A stretch of 57,342 nucleotides of DNA, taken from positions 1-57,342 of the forward strand of contig USBB01000013.1 of the NCBI GenBank assembly GCA_900552795.1, given 5' to 3'. Made by a program: the position numbers and the translations under genes. Of this stretch, positions 15,164-23,175 are shown one piece after another. Source of the DNA: an uncultured Eubacterium sp. (GTDB lineage Bacteria; Bacillota; Clostridia; Lachnospirales; Lachnospiraceae). Each line of letters starts with the position of its first letter. The first letter of the stretch is position 1. The notes beneath the pieces are model-generated. The model was not told where the DNA came from, did no database searches, and worked only from the letters and a program-made list of their open reading frames with translations.

Positions 15164-16459
15164 AGTTTTATTAAGCTCTATTTTGCATACAAGGTAATTT
15201 TGCATCTTAATTCCATATTCAATATTACCATCATATCTTTGAACAACATCTCTTACATTTTGTAAACCATAACCATGCATCTTCTTATTTTTCTTTGTTG
15301 TACACATCCCGGGATTTGTTTTTAACACATCTTCCTTTACGGAATTTCCTATCTCAATCTCTATATGCTTCTCATCAGCATATATTGAAACATGCATTTT
15401 TTTATCTGATGTCTGAATTGCAGCCTCAATACCGTTATCTATTAAATTTTCAATCAATATATACAAATCCACATCTTCAACACCGTCAATGATTCCGTTA
15501 ACAAAGTATTTTATATCTATCCCCAATCCTTCACACTCATTTATTTTTCTGTTTAACAGATAATCAAGAACAATATTGTTGCTATAAACTGTATTTTCTT
15601 TCAATATATCTCTTGTATCTATAAATTTGTGCAAAAAGTCTGATGTTTCCTGATATTCTCCGCCATCTACAAGCTCGGTAGCCACTGCAAGAATATTTTT
15701 AACTTCATGTCTGAACTTATCAATCTCTATTTTTATCGCCTTGATGGATTCTACATCTTTTTCCTTTTGTTCATATGCATTAAGAAGCACTTTCTCCTGC
15801 ATCCTTTCCTGATAAACCTTGTACTCAATAGTCAGAAGTACAAGATTAACTATATTTACTGCACATACACCTATAATCGCTAACATTGTATATACAATCT
15901 GTGTCATATAACTCTGATTATCACGATATAATATCAGACAACAGATAACAACTGAAATTACAGGAATTGTAGAAAGAACACGCATATATTTTGAATCACT
16001 TACACCTAAAAACTTCTTTAATTTTAAAATGAGTGCAAAAATTGCACACAAAATAATCTGAACAAGTATAGATGCTGCATATCGGCTAAGCGAATACGGA
16101 ATAATTGTACGAAAATAATCTTTTCCAACAAACATCCCCACAATTCCACCTCCAAGCAAAGATGAAAATACTATACAGACAACCATTAAAAGATTGTAGA
16201 ATACTTTTTCAGTCTTACTTCCCTTCAGTAAAAATATACTGAAAAAAATTGATATAAATAAATATATAAAAATACCTATGCTTTCAAAAGAAGTAACTCT
16301 GTTTAAAATTTCCAAATATATCAATGTTACCGTAATACCGGTTGCATACTCAAATATAGGCTGTTTTTCGTTATTTCTAACACCAAGACATTTTATAAGA
16401 AAGTGAATAACTATAAAACTTTGAAAAACATTAACGAGAAATTCAAATATCTCATACAT
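15149..16459 (-). CDS. AgrC-type GHKL sensor histidine kinase (436 aa)
   Basis: A quorum-sensing type receptor kinase. The N-terminal half (about 1-215) has six to seven TM helices without a large extracellular domain, as in peptide receptors. A cytoplasmic helix follows with phospho-acceptor His in DKFRHEVKNILAV, and then a HATPase of the GHKL class (ENLIDNGIEAAI, then HGYGLQNV). It lies 15 bases after the LytTR regulator gene at 16475-17176, which is probably its partner. AgrB follows downstream. The ligand is presumably a processed peptide, but none is identified here. Confidence 0.87.
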   Translation of the reverse strand: MYEIFEFLVNVFQSFIVIHFLIKCLGVRNNEKQPIFEYATGITVTLIYLEILNRVTSFESIGIFIYLFISIFFSIFLLKGSKTEKVFYNLLMVVCIVFSSLLGGGIVGMFVGKDYFRTIIPYSLSRYAASILVQIILCAIFALILKLKKFLGVSDSKYMRVLSTIPVISVVICCLILYRDNQSYMTQIVYTMLAIIGVCAVNIVNLVLLTIEYKVYQERMQEKVLLNAYEQKEKDVESIKAIKIEIDKFRHEVKNILAVATELVDGGEYQETSDFLHKFIDTRDILKENTVYSNNIVLDYLLNRKINECEGLGIDIKYFVNGIIDGVEDVDLYILIENLIDNGIEAAIQTSDKKMHVSIYADEKHIEIEIGNSVKEDVLKTNPGMCTTKKNKKMHGYGLQNVRDVVQRYDGNIEYGIKMQNYLVCKIELNKTTIHV

Positions 16460-16474
16460 ATCTTTAGTATCCTT

Positions 16475-17176
16475 CTATCCTTTCCAATTTTCTCTTACTT
16501 TATGAATTCTTCTCCTGCTTATTGTATATTCAATATTTTCACACAAACATACCTGGTCAGCAGCTATACGTGTAATATATTTTTTATTAACCAGAATAGC
16601 CCTTGAAATTTTCATAAATCCGTTCTTCTCAAGCAGCTTTTCGTATGTTGACAACGAACCTTTGCAATCAAATTTTCTATCCTGCAAAACAACACGCAAT
16701 TCATGGTCAAAAACCTCTACCGCTACAATATCACTTATATACAACTTCAAGGCACCTTTATTGCCCTCAAATACAATCGTACGCTTCTTCTCTTTAAGAA
16801 AATCTACAATATTTACCATTGGCATTTTAATATCTTCTTCTATACACCCTTTACGTATAAATCCAAGCGGTCTGCACACAAATGCATCATATATGTAATG
16901 CTGGTGATTTGTAACATAAACTATTCCCAAATTTTTCTTTCTTTTAAGAAGCTCTTTTGCAATATCAAATCCTGACATATCCCCACATTCTATATCCAAA
17001 AAGAATATGTCTATCTCATCCTCAATAAAATGGTCTATCAGCTCTTCTCCCGAATTATATAATATACACTCACAATCTTCATCTATCGTTTTGGACGCTT
17101 CATAAGAATCACAGATAATTTGTGTAATGCTGCGCAAATACCTGGCATCATCATCACATACCGCAAATCTAACCAC
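16475..17176 (-). CDS. AgrA-type LytTR response regulator (233 aa)
   Basis: A receiver domain (about 1-120) with acidic DDD at the start and phospho-acceptor D in DIFFLDIECGDMSG is followed by a LytTR DNA-binding domain (about 130-230), with strands IVFEGNKGALKLYISDI and the MKISRAILVNKKYI motif. The start is GTG with an AAGGGAG site eight bases upstream. It is immediately followed by the GHKL kinase. LytTR proteins bind paired repeats of about 9-12 bp two helical turns apart, which is what is seen before agrB and before the peptide gene. Confidence 0.88.
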   Translation of the reverse strand: MVRFAVCDDDARYLRSITQIICDSYEASKTIDEDCECILYNSGEELIDHFIEDEIDIFFLDIECGDMSGFDIAKELLKRKKNLGIVYVTNHQHYIYDAFVCRPLGFIRKGCIEEDIKMPMVNIVDFLKEKKRTIVFEGNKGALKLYISDIVAVEVFDHELRVVLQDRKFDCKGSLSTYEKLLEKNGFMKISRAILVNKKYITRIAADQVCLCENIEYTISRRRIHKVRENWKG

Positions 17177-17271
17177 TTTCGTATCTCCCTTAATTCTGAT
17201 GTAAAAAATTTATTTTTCACAATAATAATCTTTGATGTATTCTAACATATATAATCAAAGTGTTCAATGTT

Positions 17272-17985
17272 TTAAAATTTGTTATATTCAATCATTTTGG
17301 TATTAAACAGTTTTCTATAATTCCTGCTGACATTCAAACATTCACCATTACCAACAATAACACTATTAATATTACTTTGATTTATATGTCTTAAATTGAC
17401 AACATAAGACCTCCCAATCATAACAAACTCAGAAGGCAATTTTTCTAATTCTTCTCTTAACTTACCGACATATTCTTCTGTCCTGTCTGCACATACTATT
17501 TTTATATGTTTTCTTTCACTCATAAAATAAATAATATCACTAATGGGAACTATATGACGGATTTTATTATATTCATATATAAAAAATCTTTTATCCTGTT
17601 TGTCTAACTGAAATAATTTTTCTATTTCATCACATATTTTTTCTTTGCAAACAGGCTTAATTAAAAAATCATATGGTTGCAGCTTAAATAAATCTAATGC
17701 ACAATCTGTCCTTTCAGAAATATAAATAATATGCATCCCTGCATCTTTACATTCTTCCCTTATATATTTTCCTAAATCAATACCGCTAAGACCGGGCAGT
17801 TCAATATCCGAAAACAATATATCTATACTTATTTTTAATGGAACATCTTTCATAAAAGCTTCCGCTGAATTCCAAACAAAAATTTCCACAACATGTCCAT
17901 TTCCTGTGAAATATTCTCTTATTTCTTTTTCAAATAAAGAACATACATTATTATCACTGTCACATACACCTATTCTGTACTTCAT
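17272..17985 (-). CDS. Second LytTR response regulator (237 aa)
   Basis: Same architecture as its neighbour but clearly a different sequence. The receiver has phospho-acceptor D in ILFSDIELPGLSG and K in DFLIKPVC, and the LytTR domain (about 140-235) contains IVPISDIIYFMSERKH and VMIGRSYVVNLRHI. The ATG has AGAGGGG seven bases upstream. Two LytTR regulators next to a single kinase suggest that one of them is driven by a kinase elsewhere, or that both share one kinase. It is the fourth gene, counting from the peptide, of a same-strand run. Confidence 0.86.
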   Translation of the reverse strand: MKYRIGVCDSDNNVCSLFEKEIREYFTGNGHVVEIFVWNSAEAFMKDVPLKISIDILFSDIELPGLSGIDLGKYIREECKDAGMHIIYISERTDCALDLFKLQPYDFLIKPVCKEKICDEIEKLFQLDKQDKRFFIYEYNKIRHIVPISDIIYFMSERKHIKIVCADRTEEYVGKLREELEKLPSEFVMIGRSYVVNLRHINQSNINSVIVGNGECLNVSRNYRKLFNTKMIEYNKF

Positions 17986-18041
17986 TACAAATCCCCTCTT
18001 TCATTTTGTGTAACTTATTAAAATCAGATATCAATATATTT

Positions 18042-20471
18042 CTATTTTTTCAATACCTCTCTATATAGTGCAGCGCACCAGCAAACAATTCCTATAATCA
18101 AAAATATTATTCCGTTAATCTGCCCGCCGAATCTGTCTAAATTTTCTGAAATAAGTAAAGATGATACTATTGATAAATAATACAGATTCTCAAAGCCTAA
18201 AAGACATAAAATATGTGTAACAAGCAGACTTAACGATACAATTATAGACAATAGATACTCACAAATACTTGAAATCAATATTATAATTCCCGCTAAAGAA
18301 AAAAGTATTATTAGTTTCCACAATATCTCACAAATAAGATATGTATTTAACGACATTTCTATAGGTATATCTGATAAGATTGGATAATCCTGCGCAATAA
18401 CAGACTTGCCCCATGCGCCATATCTTCCTGTCACATTAATAAACTCAGGAATAAAAACCACTGCCCATAAAATAACTGTCGTAATTAGAACTGCCACTGT
18501 CTTTACTTCAAACCATTTTCCACGCCCTAATGAAGCTGTGTGTATAAGATTTTTCATTTTCTGCCTTTTTTCATCTGCAAAAATTCCAAACAGTAAGAAA
18601 ATCAATCCGATTACAGCTAAAAATCCATATGTTTTGTGATTGGAATATAATTTATCACCAAGCATTTCTTCTATAACAAATGGCAATGTAACAGTACCTT
18701 GAATTCCCTTTGATTTTAATTTATTAAGATTATCAATATTTCTATGAATTTCATCAACACCGATTTGATAAAGTGATACCTGACTGTTTGCTTCAGCTAA
18801 ATCTTCTGAAGAGTAAAGTCCTTCGTTATTTTCATCAGAACTTATAATATCCTTTAACCTGTTATCCCAGTATTCTTTTTCTTTCTCATATTTTGAAACA
18901 ATTTGCATAAGATCATCCGATAAAATCATGCCTTCTGTTTCTTTATAGTAACTTAGTGCAACAGACATATCAGGATCATACATATATCCCTTCTTTATAC
19001 CACTTTTGCAAGCAATAATCATAATAACCGCTATTACGAAAATACCCTTATGAATCCATAAAAGCTTATATAGCTCCATTAAAAGCTGCGTGAATTTAGA
19101 AACTATTTTCTGCCACTGAACACTGACTTTAACATTTAATTTATCTATAAAACCTGTTTTTCTAACAGTTTTTATACGAATTGATTCTGCTGCACAAAAA
19201 ATTGCAAATAGTACAATAACAGTTGCAATTATTATCATAGCTGCATATATCTTATCAATTATAAATGTTCCAACACCTATGTTTCCGTAACTGGCAACAA
19301 TGTTAAGCGGTAAAATAAGATTCCATATATTAATTGTTTTAAATAATACAAATACACTTTTATCCGGGATAACAATATATAAAATATAGAAAATACAAAG
19401 AATAATGACTGCACTTCCCATACCTATCGTAATATTATTAAACAATCCTACAAAAAACCACACAATAAGCGCAGTCATAAATACAGCACTTGCTGACAAA
19501 AACAGGAGCATAAAAATAAATATCCATTTATTATGCGTAAAGCATATTGTTGCATAATCCGGCGAGCTTTGCAAAGAATTCCCCATAAACTCCAGTCCGC
19601 CATAAATATGAAACGCAACAATAAACTGGCATGTATAAATAAAAACTGTACTAATTACACTTACAACAGCAAGTATGCCGATTCTTTTTAATGTTAACTG
19701 TCCTCTTCCCCTCTTTGAAGCATATACAATATATATCAACCCGTTCTTTCTGTCATCAAAAAAGCGGAATACACACACAAGCGCAATTAACAGAATAAAA
19801 ATATTAATATATGCGCCTGCTGATACCACACTTGATATAGCTTTGCTGTTGTCGGGATTAATGTCAACATTATATAACTTTCTGAAATCATACTTTGATT
19901 TTAAAATATTTGTATGCGCAAAGGTTGAAACATCAGAATATATATCAGTCCTAAGCATGGCATTGCCCTGTGCAATATATGTATCTATCATTTCTGAGTA
20001 ACCATTTACATAATTAAAACTCTCATCATATAGCTTAAGCGCCATTTCCACTGCATCTGCTTTTTCAATATAATCTTTTAATATAATTGAGTTACTCTGC
20101 TTTAATTCCTGATAATAATCATAAACTTCCGGAGCAGTTTTTTTATAATTTTCTATTTTTTTATCATATTTTTGCGCATAATATTGAACAGAATCCTGCT
20201 CTTTTATTATATTCCACTGTTCAATATTTCGTATCATATATACTCTTGCACGAGCAATAAACTGAGCCTGTTTTTCATCCATTGTATCAAGATTATTATA
20301 ATAGTCATTAATCATCTGATTATAATAAAAATACACATCCTTTGATGAAATTTTTGTTCCATCATGCTCTGTACTGTTATTTATCTGATAGAACAAAACA
20401 GATGTAAAGCAAACCGCTAGAAATATTAATATTAACGTCCATTTATTAATTATTCTTCTTAATTCTCCCAC
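18042..20471 (-). CDS. ABC-2-like two-part membrane protein (809 aa), no ATPase partner
   Basis: A duplicated permease-like protein. Each half has a first TM, a long predicted extracellular helical segment and about five further TMs. The first half runs to about residue 430 (DDRKNGLIYIVYASKRGRG is the loop after TM2). The second starts at about 465 (LWIHKGIFVIAVIMIIAC) and has the parallel loop FADEKRQKMKNLIHTASLGRG. That repeat of a charged loop plus 'GRG' supports internal duplication of an ABC-2-type permease. The start is GTG with GGAG seven bases upstream. No ABC ATPase gene is in this cluster, which is odd. It may use a shared ATPase or not be a transporter. Confidence 0.72.
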   Translation of the reverse strand: MGELRRIINKWTLILIFLAVCFTSVLFYQINNSTEHDGTKISSKDVYFYYNQMINDYYNNLDTMDEKQAQFIARARVYMIRNIEQWNIIKEQDSVQYYAQKYDKKIENYKKTAPEVYDYYQELKQSNSIILKDYIEKADAVEMALKLYDESFNYVNGYSEMIDTYIAQGNAMLRTDIYSDVSTFAHTNILKSKYDFRKLYNVDINPDNSKAISSVVSAGAYINIFILLIALVCVFRFFDDRKNGLIYIVYASKRGRGQLTLKRIGILAVVSVISTVFIYTCQFIVAFHIYGGLEFMGNSLQSSPDYATICFTHNKWIFIFMLLFLSASAVFMTALIVWFFVGLFNNITIGMGSAVIILCIFYILYIVIPDKSVFVLFKTINIWNLILPLNIVASYGNIGVGTFIIDKIYAAMIIIATVIVLFAIFCAAESIRIKTVRKTGFIDKLNVKVSVQWQKIVSKFTQLLMELYKLLWIHKGIFVIAVIMIIACKSGIKKGYMYDPDMSVALSYYKETEGMILSDDLMQIVSKYEKEKEYWDNRLKDIISSDENNEGLYSSEDLAEANSQVSLYQIGVDEIHRNIDNLNKLKSKGIQGTVTLPFVIEEMLGDKLYSNHKTYGFLAVIGLIFLLFGIFADEKRQKMKNLIHTASLGRGKWFEVKTVAVLITTVILWAVVFIPEFINVTGRYGAWGKSVIAQDYPILSDIPIEMSLNTYLICEILWKLIILFSLAGIIILISSICEYLLSIIVSLSLLVTHILCLLGFENLYYLSIVSSLLISENLDRFGGQINGIIFLIIGIVCWCAALYREVLKK

Positions 20472-20553
20472 TAAGCATCTCCCCCATTAGGTAGAATTAC
20501 AATTCTTTGAAAAATACTTTATGAAAAATAATAACCGCTATCAATAATTTACA

Positions 20554-22014
20554 CTATTGAATAAACATGCCATTATACAGCTGAATCCATTCTTCATTCC
20601 CTGTTCCTATAGTATCCTTTCTTAGTGCTGCTATTCTATACGTATCCGGTTGTTCTGTTTTCTGTGTTATTTCTTCTCCGTCAAATGTAAAACCAATTCC
20701 CCACTTAATCGCAAATATCAGATATCTGTCATCTGCACCTACCAAAGTGCAATCTCCAAAATCCTCAAAATACTCCTTCACATAAACTTTATTTCCATCC
20801 ATATCCATAACAATAAAGCTGTTTGGCACATCAGGTCTCCCCACGATACAATTCAAATAAATATAATCATCAGCACATTCAATTCTGTATCCTACAATTT
20901 CCGTCTTCTCCCATAACTTTGTTTTTACCTTCGTGTCTAAATTATATTTATAAAGTACTACATCTATATTTAGAACCGGTCCATTGACTTCATCCACATA
21001 ATAAATATTCCGGTCATTATCGACAACAAAACTTTTTATGCATGCATAACTTTCACCGTCAACTCTGTCATCACAATTACAAGGAGATTTTGTTCGCAGT
21101 ATCTCTTTTAACGGTTCTCCCGGTGCACCTGTCGTTTCATATAACACAAATGTATACATATTATTCTCTACATCTAAAGAACATGTTTTTACATACATTA
21201 TATCATCGGCTATCTGTATCTCAGAAAAAGTATTATCATATGTCACCTTATACTGTTCCGCAGTCTCTTTTAATGTTAACAGCGTCTCTGTCTTTTCATC
21301 TGAAATATCCGTCTTTAACAATACGATTTCATAGCTTTCCGAATCAGCAGAAGAAACATTTCTTACTGCCCAGCTGTATACACACCCGTTAAAAATGCAC
21401 ACATCATTATTTCCGCCCACATAAGGCATATATTCAGGATTATCATTAATAACGCACTCATCTCTCTGATTATTTCCGTTATTATCAAAAGAAATCAATT
21501 TAATACCTGTCTTAGCATCATATTCAATCATATATAAACGATGTTTATAATATACAAATCCGCCTCCATCAACGTACTGTTCCCCTTCCGTTGTGTCAAA
21601 ATATGCCTGACATTCCATATTATCGTGCTTACAGTCTATCTTACTGCATAACGGTGTAACAATGCCGCTGTTCACATCATAAAAATATATCATTTTGCCA
21701 TATGAGCGTCCTGAATCCTGACCTTTCTGATATCTGTCAGGCTCAAGTCTAAAATATCTTATTCTAGTAAAATTATCCAAGCCTGCTATAGAAGAAACAT
21801 TTCTAACAAAATAATACCCGTTTTCTGCAACTGCCGTTATATGATTATCCTTTTGATAATAAGGCTTTTCATTACTGTCAAATGAAAAGTCCGGAAACTT
21901 GTTCTGTACAGTTTCCGTTGGAAGTTCCTCACTTGAATAATCAACACCACACCCCGCTAAAAGACTTGTTATGCATGAAATAATTATTGTAATCGCAATA
22001 AATCTTTTTTTCAT
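20554..22014 (-). CDS. Lipoprotein, beta-propeller-like (486 aa), unknown function
   Basis: A secreted lipoprotein. The signal peptide MKKRFIAITIIISCITSLLAGC has a clear LLAGC lipobox, followed by a short serine/acidic linker. The rest is beta-rich with repeated modules such as GKMIYFYDVNSG, HRLYMIEYDAKTG, DDIMYVKTCS and DRNIYYVDEVNG, as in DUF5050-like or propeller folds. It has a PLCSKIDCKHDNMEC motif seen in many clostridial lipoproteins of this kind. The second ATG (22014) is used because AAGGGGG lies seven bases before it. It is followed by the permease gene, and the pair may form a surface complex. The function is not recognised. Confidence 0.75.
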   Translation of the reverse strand: MKKRFIAITIIISCITSLLAGCGVDYSSEELPTETVQNKFPDFSFDSNEKPYYQKDNHITAVAENGYYFVRNVSSIAGLDNFTRIRYFRLEPDRYQKGQDSGRSYGKMIYFYDVNSGIVTPLCSKIDCKHDNMECQAYFDTTEGEQYVDGGGFVYYKHRLYMIEYDAKTGIKLISFDNNGNNQRDECVINDNPEYMPYVGGNNDVCIFNGCVYSWAVRNVSSADSESYEIVLLKTDISDEKTETLLTLKETAEQYKVTYDNTFSEIQIADDIMYVKTCSLDVENNMYTFVLYETTGAPGEPLKEILRTKSPCNCDDRVDGESYACIKSFVVDNDRNIYYVDEVNGPVLNIDVVLYKYNLDTKVKTKLWEKTEIVGYRIECADDYIYLNCIVGRPDVPNSFIVMDMDGNKVYVKEYFEDFGDCTLVGADDRYLIFAIKWGIGFTFDGEEITQKTEQPDTYRIAALRKDTIGTGNEEWIQLYNGMFIQ

Positions 22015-22045
22015 AACCATACCCCCTTACACAGATATCTGATTT

Positions 22046-22100
22046 AAAAATCCGCAGAACCGAATATCACTTCAGCTCTGCGGAAAGAGCTGAAGTGATA
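22046..22100 (-). promoter_or_regulatory. Mutually exclusive hairpins, candidate attenuator before the lipoprotein gene
   Basis: Reading the minus strand, a perfect 15-bp stem with a 6-base loop forms first (22100-22086 with 22079-22065). A second stem (CCGCAGA at 22083-22077 with TCTGCGG at 22058-22052) is followed by ATTTTT and has terminator form. They share bases 22077-22079 and the first loop, so only one can form at a time. Confidence 0.6.
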
Positions 22101-22174
22101 CCTATACTACAAAACATTCTTAATAAAATTAATTAATATAAAAACTGCTGCACGTTCATCTGATTTACATCTTA

Positions 22175-22449
22175 TTATATAGTTATATAATAATCTATAT
22201 CTCCATAATTATCAATAATAACGTGTAACGTAATATCTTTTACATGCCCATTTGAAGCAATAGTTATATCGAATTCAACTGATCCATACGACGACTGTGC
22301 AGTTACATAATCCGTTTTTACGCTTCCATTTTCCATACATATATTTGAACATCAGACACTTCTGCTGCCATAGCTGTAACCGGTGTCAGTGCAACTAATA
22401 TGGCTGACGTAAAACCTACTATCTTTTTTAATAAATTAATTTTTTTCAT
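22175..22449 (-). pseudogene. Small secreted protein gene, frameshifted
   Basis: The ATG has AGGAGT five bases upstream. The frame begins with a typical Sec signal peptide (MKKINLLKKIVGFTSAILVA, then LTPVTAMA) and reads on AEVSDVQIYVWKMEA to a stop at 22318-22320, giving 43 aa. If two bases of an ATATAT run are removed after DVQ, the frame continues for about 54 more residues (ICMENGSVKTDYVTAQSS... ending DIDYYITI) to a stop at 22175-22177, with plausible beta-rich sequence. So this is either a decayed secreted protein of about 90 aa, an AT-slippage switch, or a short secreted peptide. A LytTR-type site precedes it. Confidence 0.62.
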
Positions 22450-22571
22450 AAGAAACTCCTTTCTAATGCTTAATATGCATTTTCAGACATTTTATTTTTA
22501 CACAATGAGTTACAGCAGTTTTCACGAACACTTTAATATCACGAATTGTAATCCGTATATTATTTAATGAC

Positions 22572-22638
22572 ATTATACATCTTTAATATTTAATTTTTTC
22601 GTACAGGGTATAATTGGTCATCAATCGGGTATATTTGG
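22572..22638 (-). promoter_or_regulatory. LytTR-type tandem site and promoter of the secreted-peptide gene
   Basis: On the minus strand CCAAATATACCC (22627-22638) and CCAATTATACCC (22606-22617) are direct repeats with a 21-bp period. A perfect TATAAT (22572-22577) follows 28 bases later, with no good -35. The geometry matches the agrB site, but the repeat sequence differs. Confidence 0.65.
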
Positions 22639-22678
22639 CAATAGTTTTATTATTTTTATTAAGATACTAAATTAAAAA

Positions 22679-22732
22679 TTGACAATACTTTAAAAAAAAC
22701 ATACAATATATTTATTACAAATGTAAGATTTA
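22679..22732 (+). promoter_or_regulatory. blaI promoter with BlaI/MecI-type operator
   Basis: TTGACA (22679-22684), a 17-base spacer and TACAAT (22702-22707). Just downstream, 22714-22732 reads ATTACAAATGTAAGATTTA, with the TTACA-N2-TGTAA dyad typical of bla/mec operators. The same 19 bases recur at 29868-29886, so blaI is probably autoregulated. Confidence 0.8.
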
Positions 22733-22779
22733 TAAAATAAAGATTTATGATAACAACCAATCTAAGAAACGAGGTTAGC

Positions 22780-23175
22780 ATGTCTAATTTGCCGCAAATT
22801 TCAGAAGCTGAATTTGAAGTTATGAAAATCGTATGGAAATATGCACCGATAAATACGAATGAAATTACTGATAAATTATTGGAAACTACAGCATGGAGTC
22901 CGAAAACCATACAAACCCTTATTAAGCGTCTTGTTAAAAAAGGAGTTCTGGCTTATGAAAAACAAAGCCGCGTATTTGTCTATACTCCACTTGTAAAAGA
23001 AAATGAATATATCGGACATGAAAGTAATTCTTTTCTCAAACGCTTTTATGGCGGAAATATTACTGCTATGCTGTCTGCATACATAGATAATGACAGACTT
23101 ACTGAATCCGAAATAGAAACTCTCCGCTCTCTTCTTTCCGACAAATCAAAAAAAGGAGAGAAAAAGAATGGCTGA
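22780..23175 (+). CDS. blaI: BlaI/MecI-family transcriptional repressor (131 aa)
   Basis: A small winged-helix repressor of beta-lactam resistance genes. The start MSNLPQISEAEFEVMKIVW is the classic family N-terminus. The recognition region is AWSPKTIQTLIKRLVKKGVL, and the C-terminal dimerisation helices include FLKRFYGGNITAMLSAYID. The internal ATG at 22780 is chosen because GAGG lies upstream and homology begins there, not at 22747. It overlaps blaR1 by 8 bases. Matching operators lie in its own promoter and before the PBP operon. Confidence 0.92.
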   Translation: MSNLPQISEAEFEVMKIVWKYAPINTNEITDKLLETTAWSPKTIQTLIKRLVKKGVLAYEKQSRVFVYTPLVKENEYIGHESNSFLKRFYGGNITAMLSAYIDNDRLTESEIETLRSLLSDKSKKGEKKNG

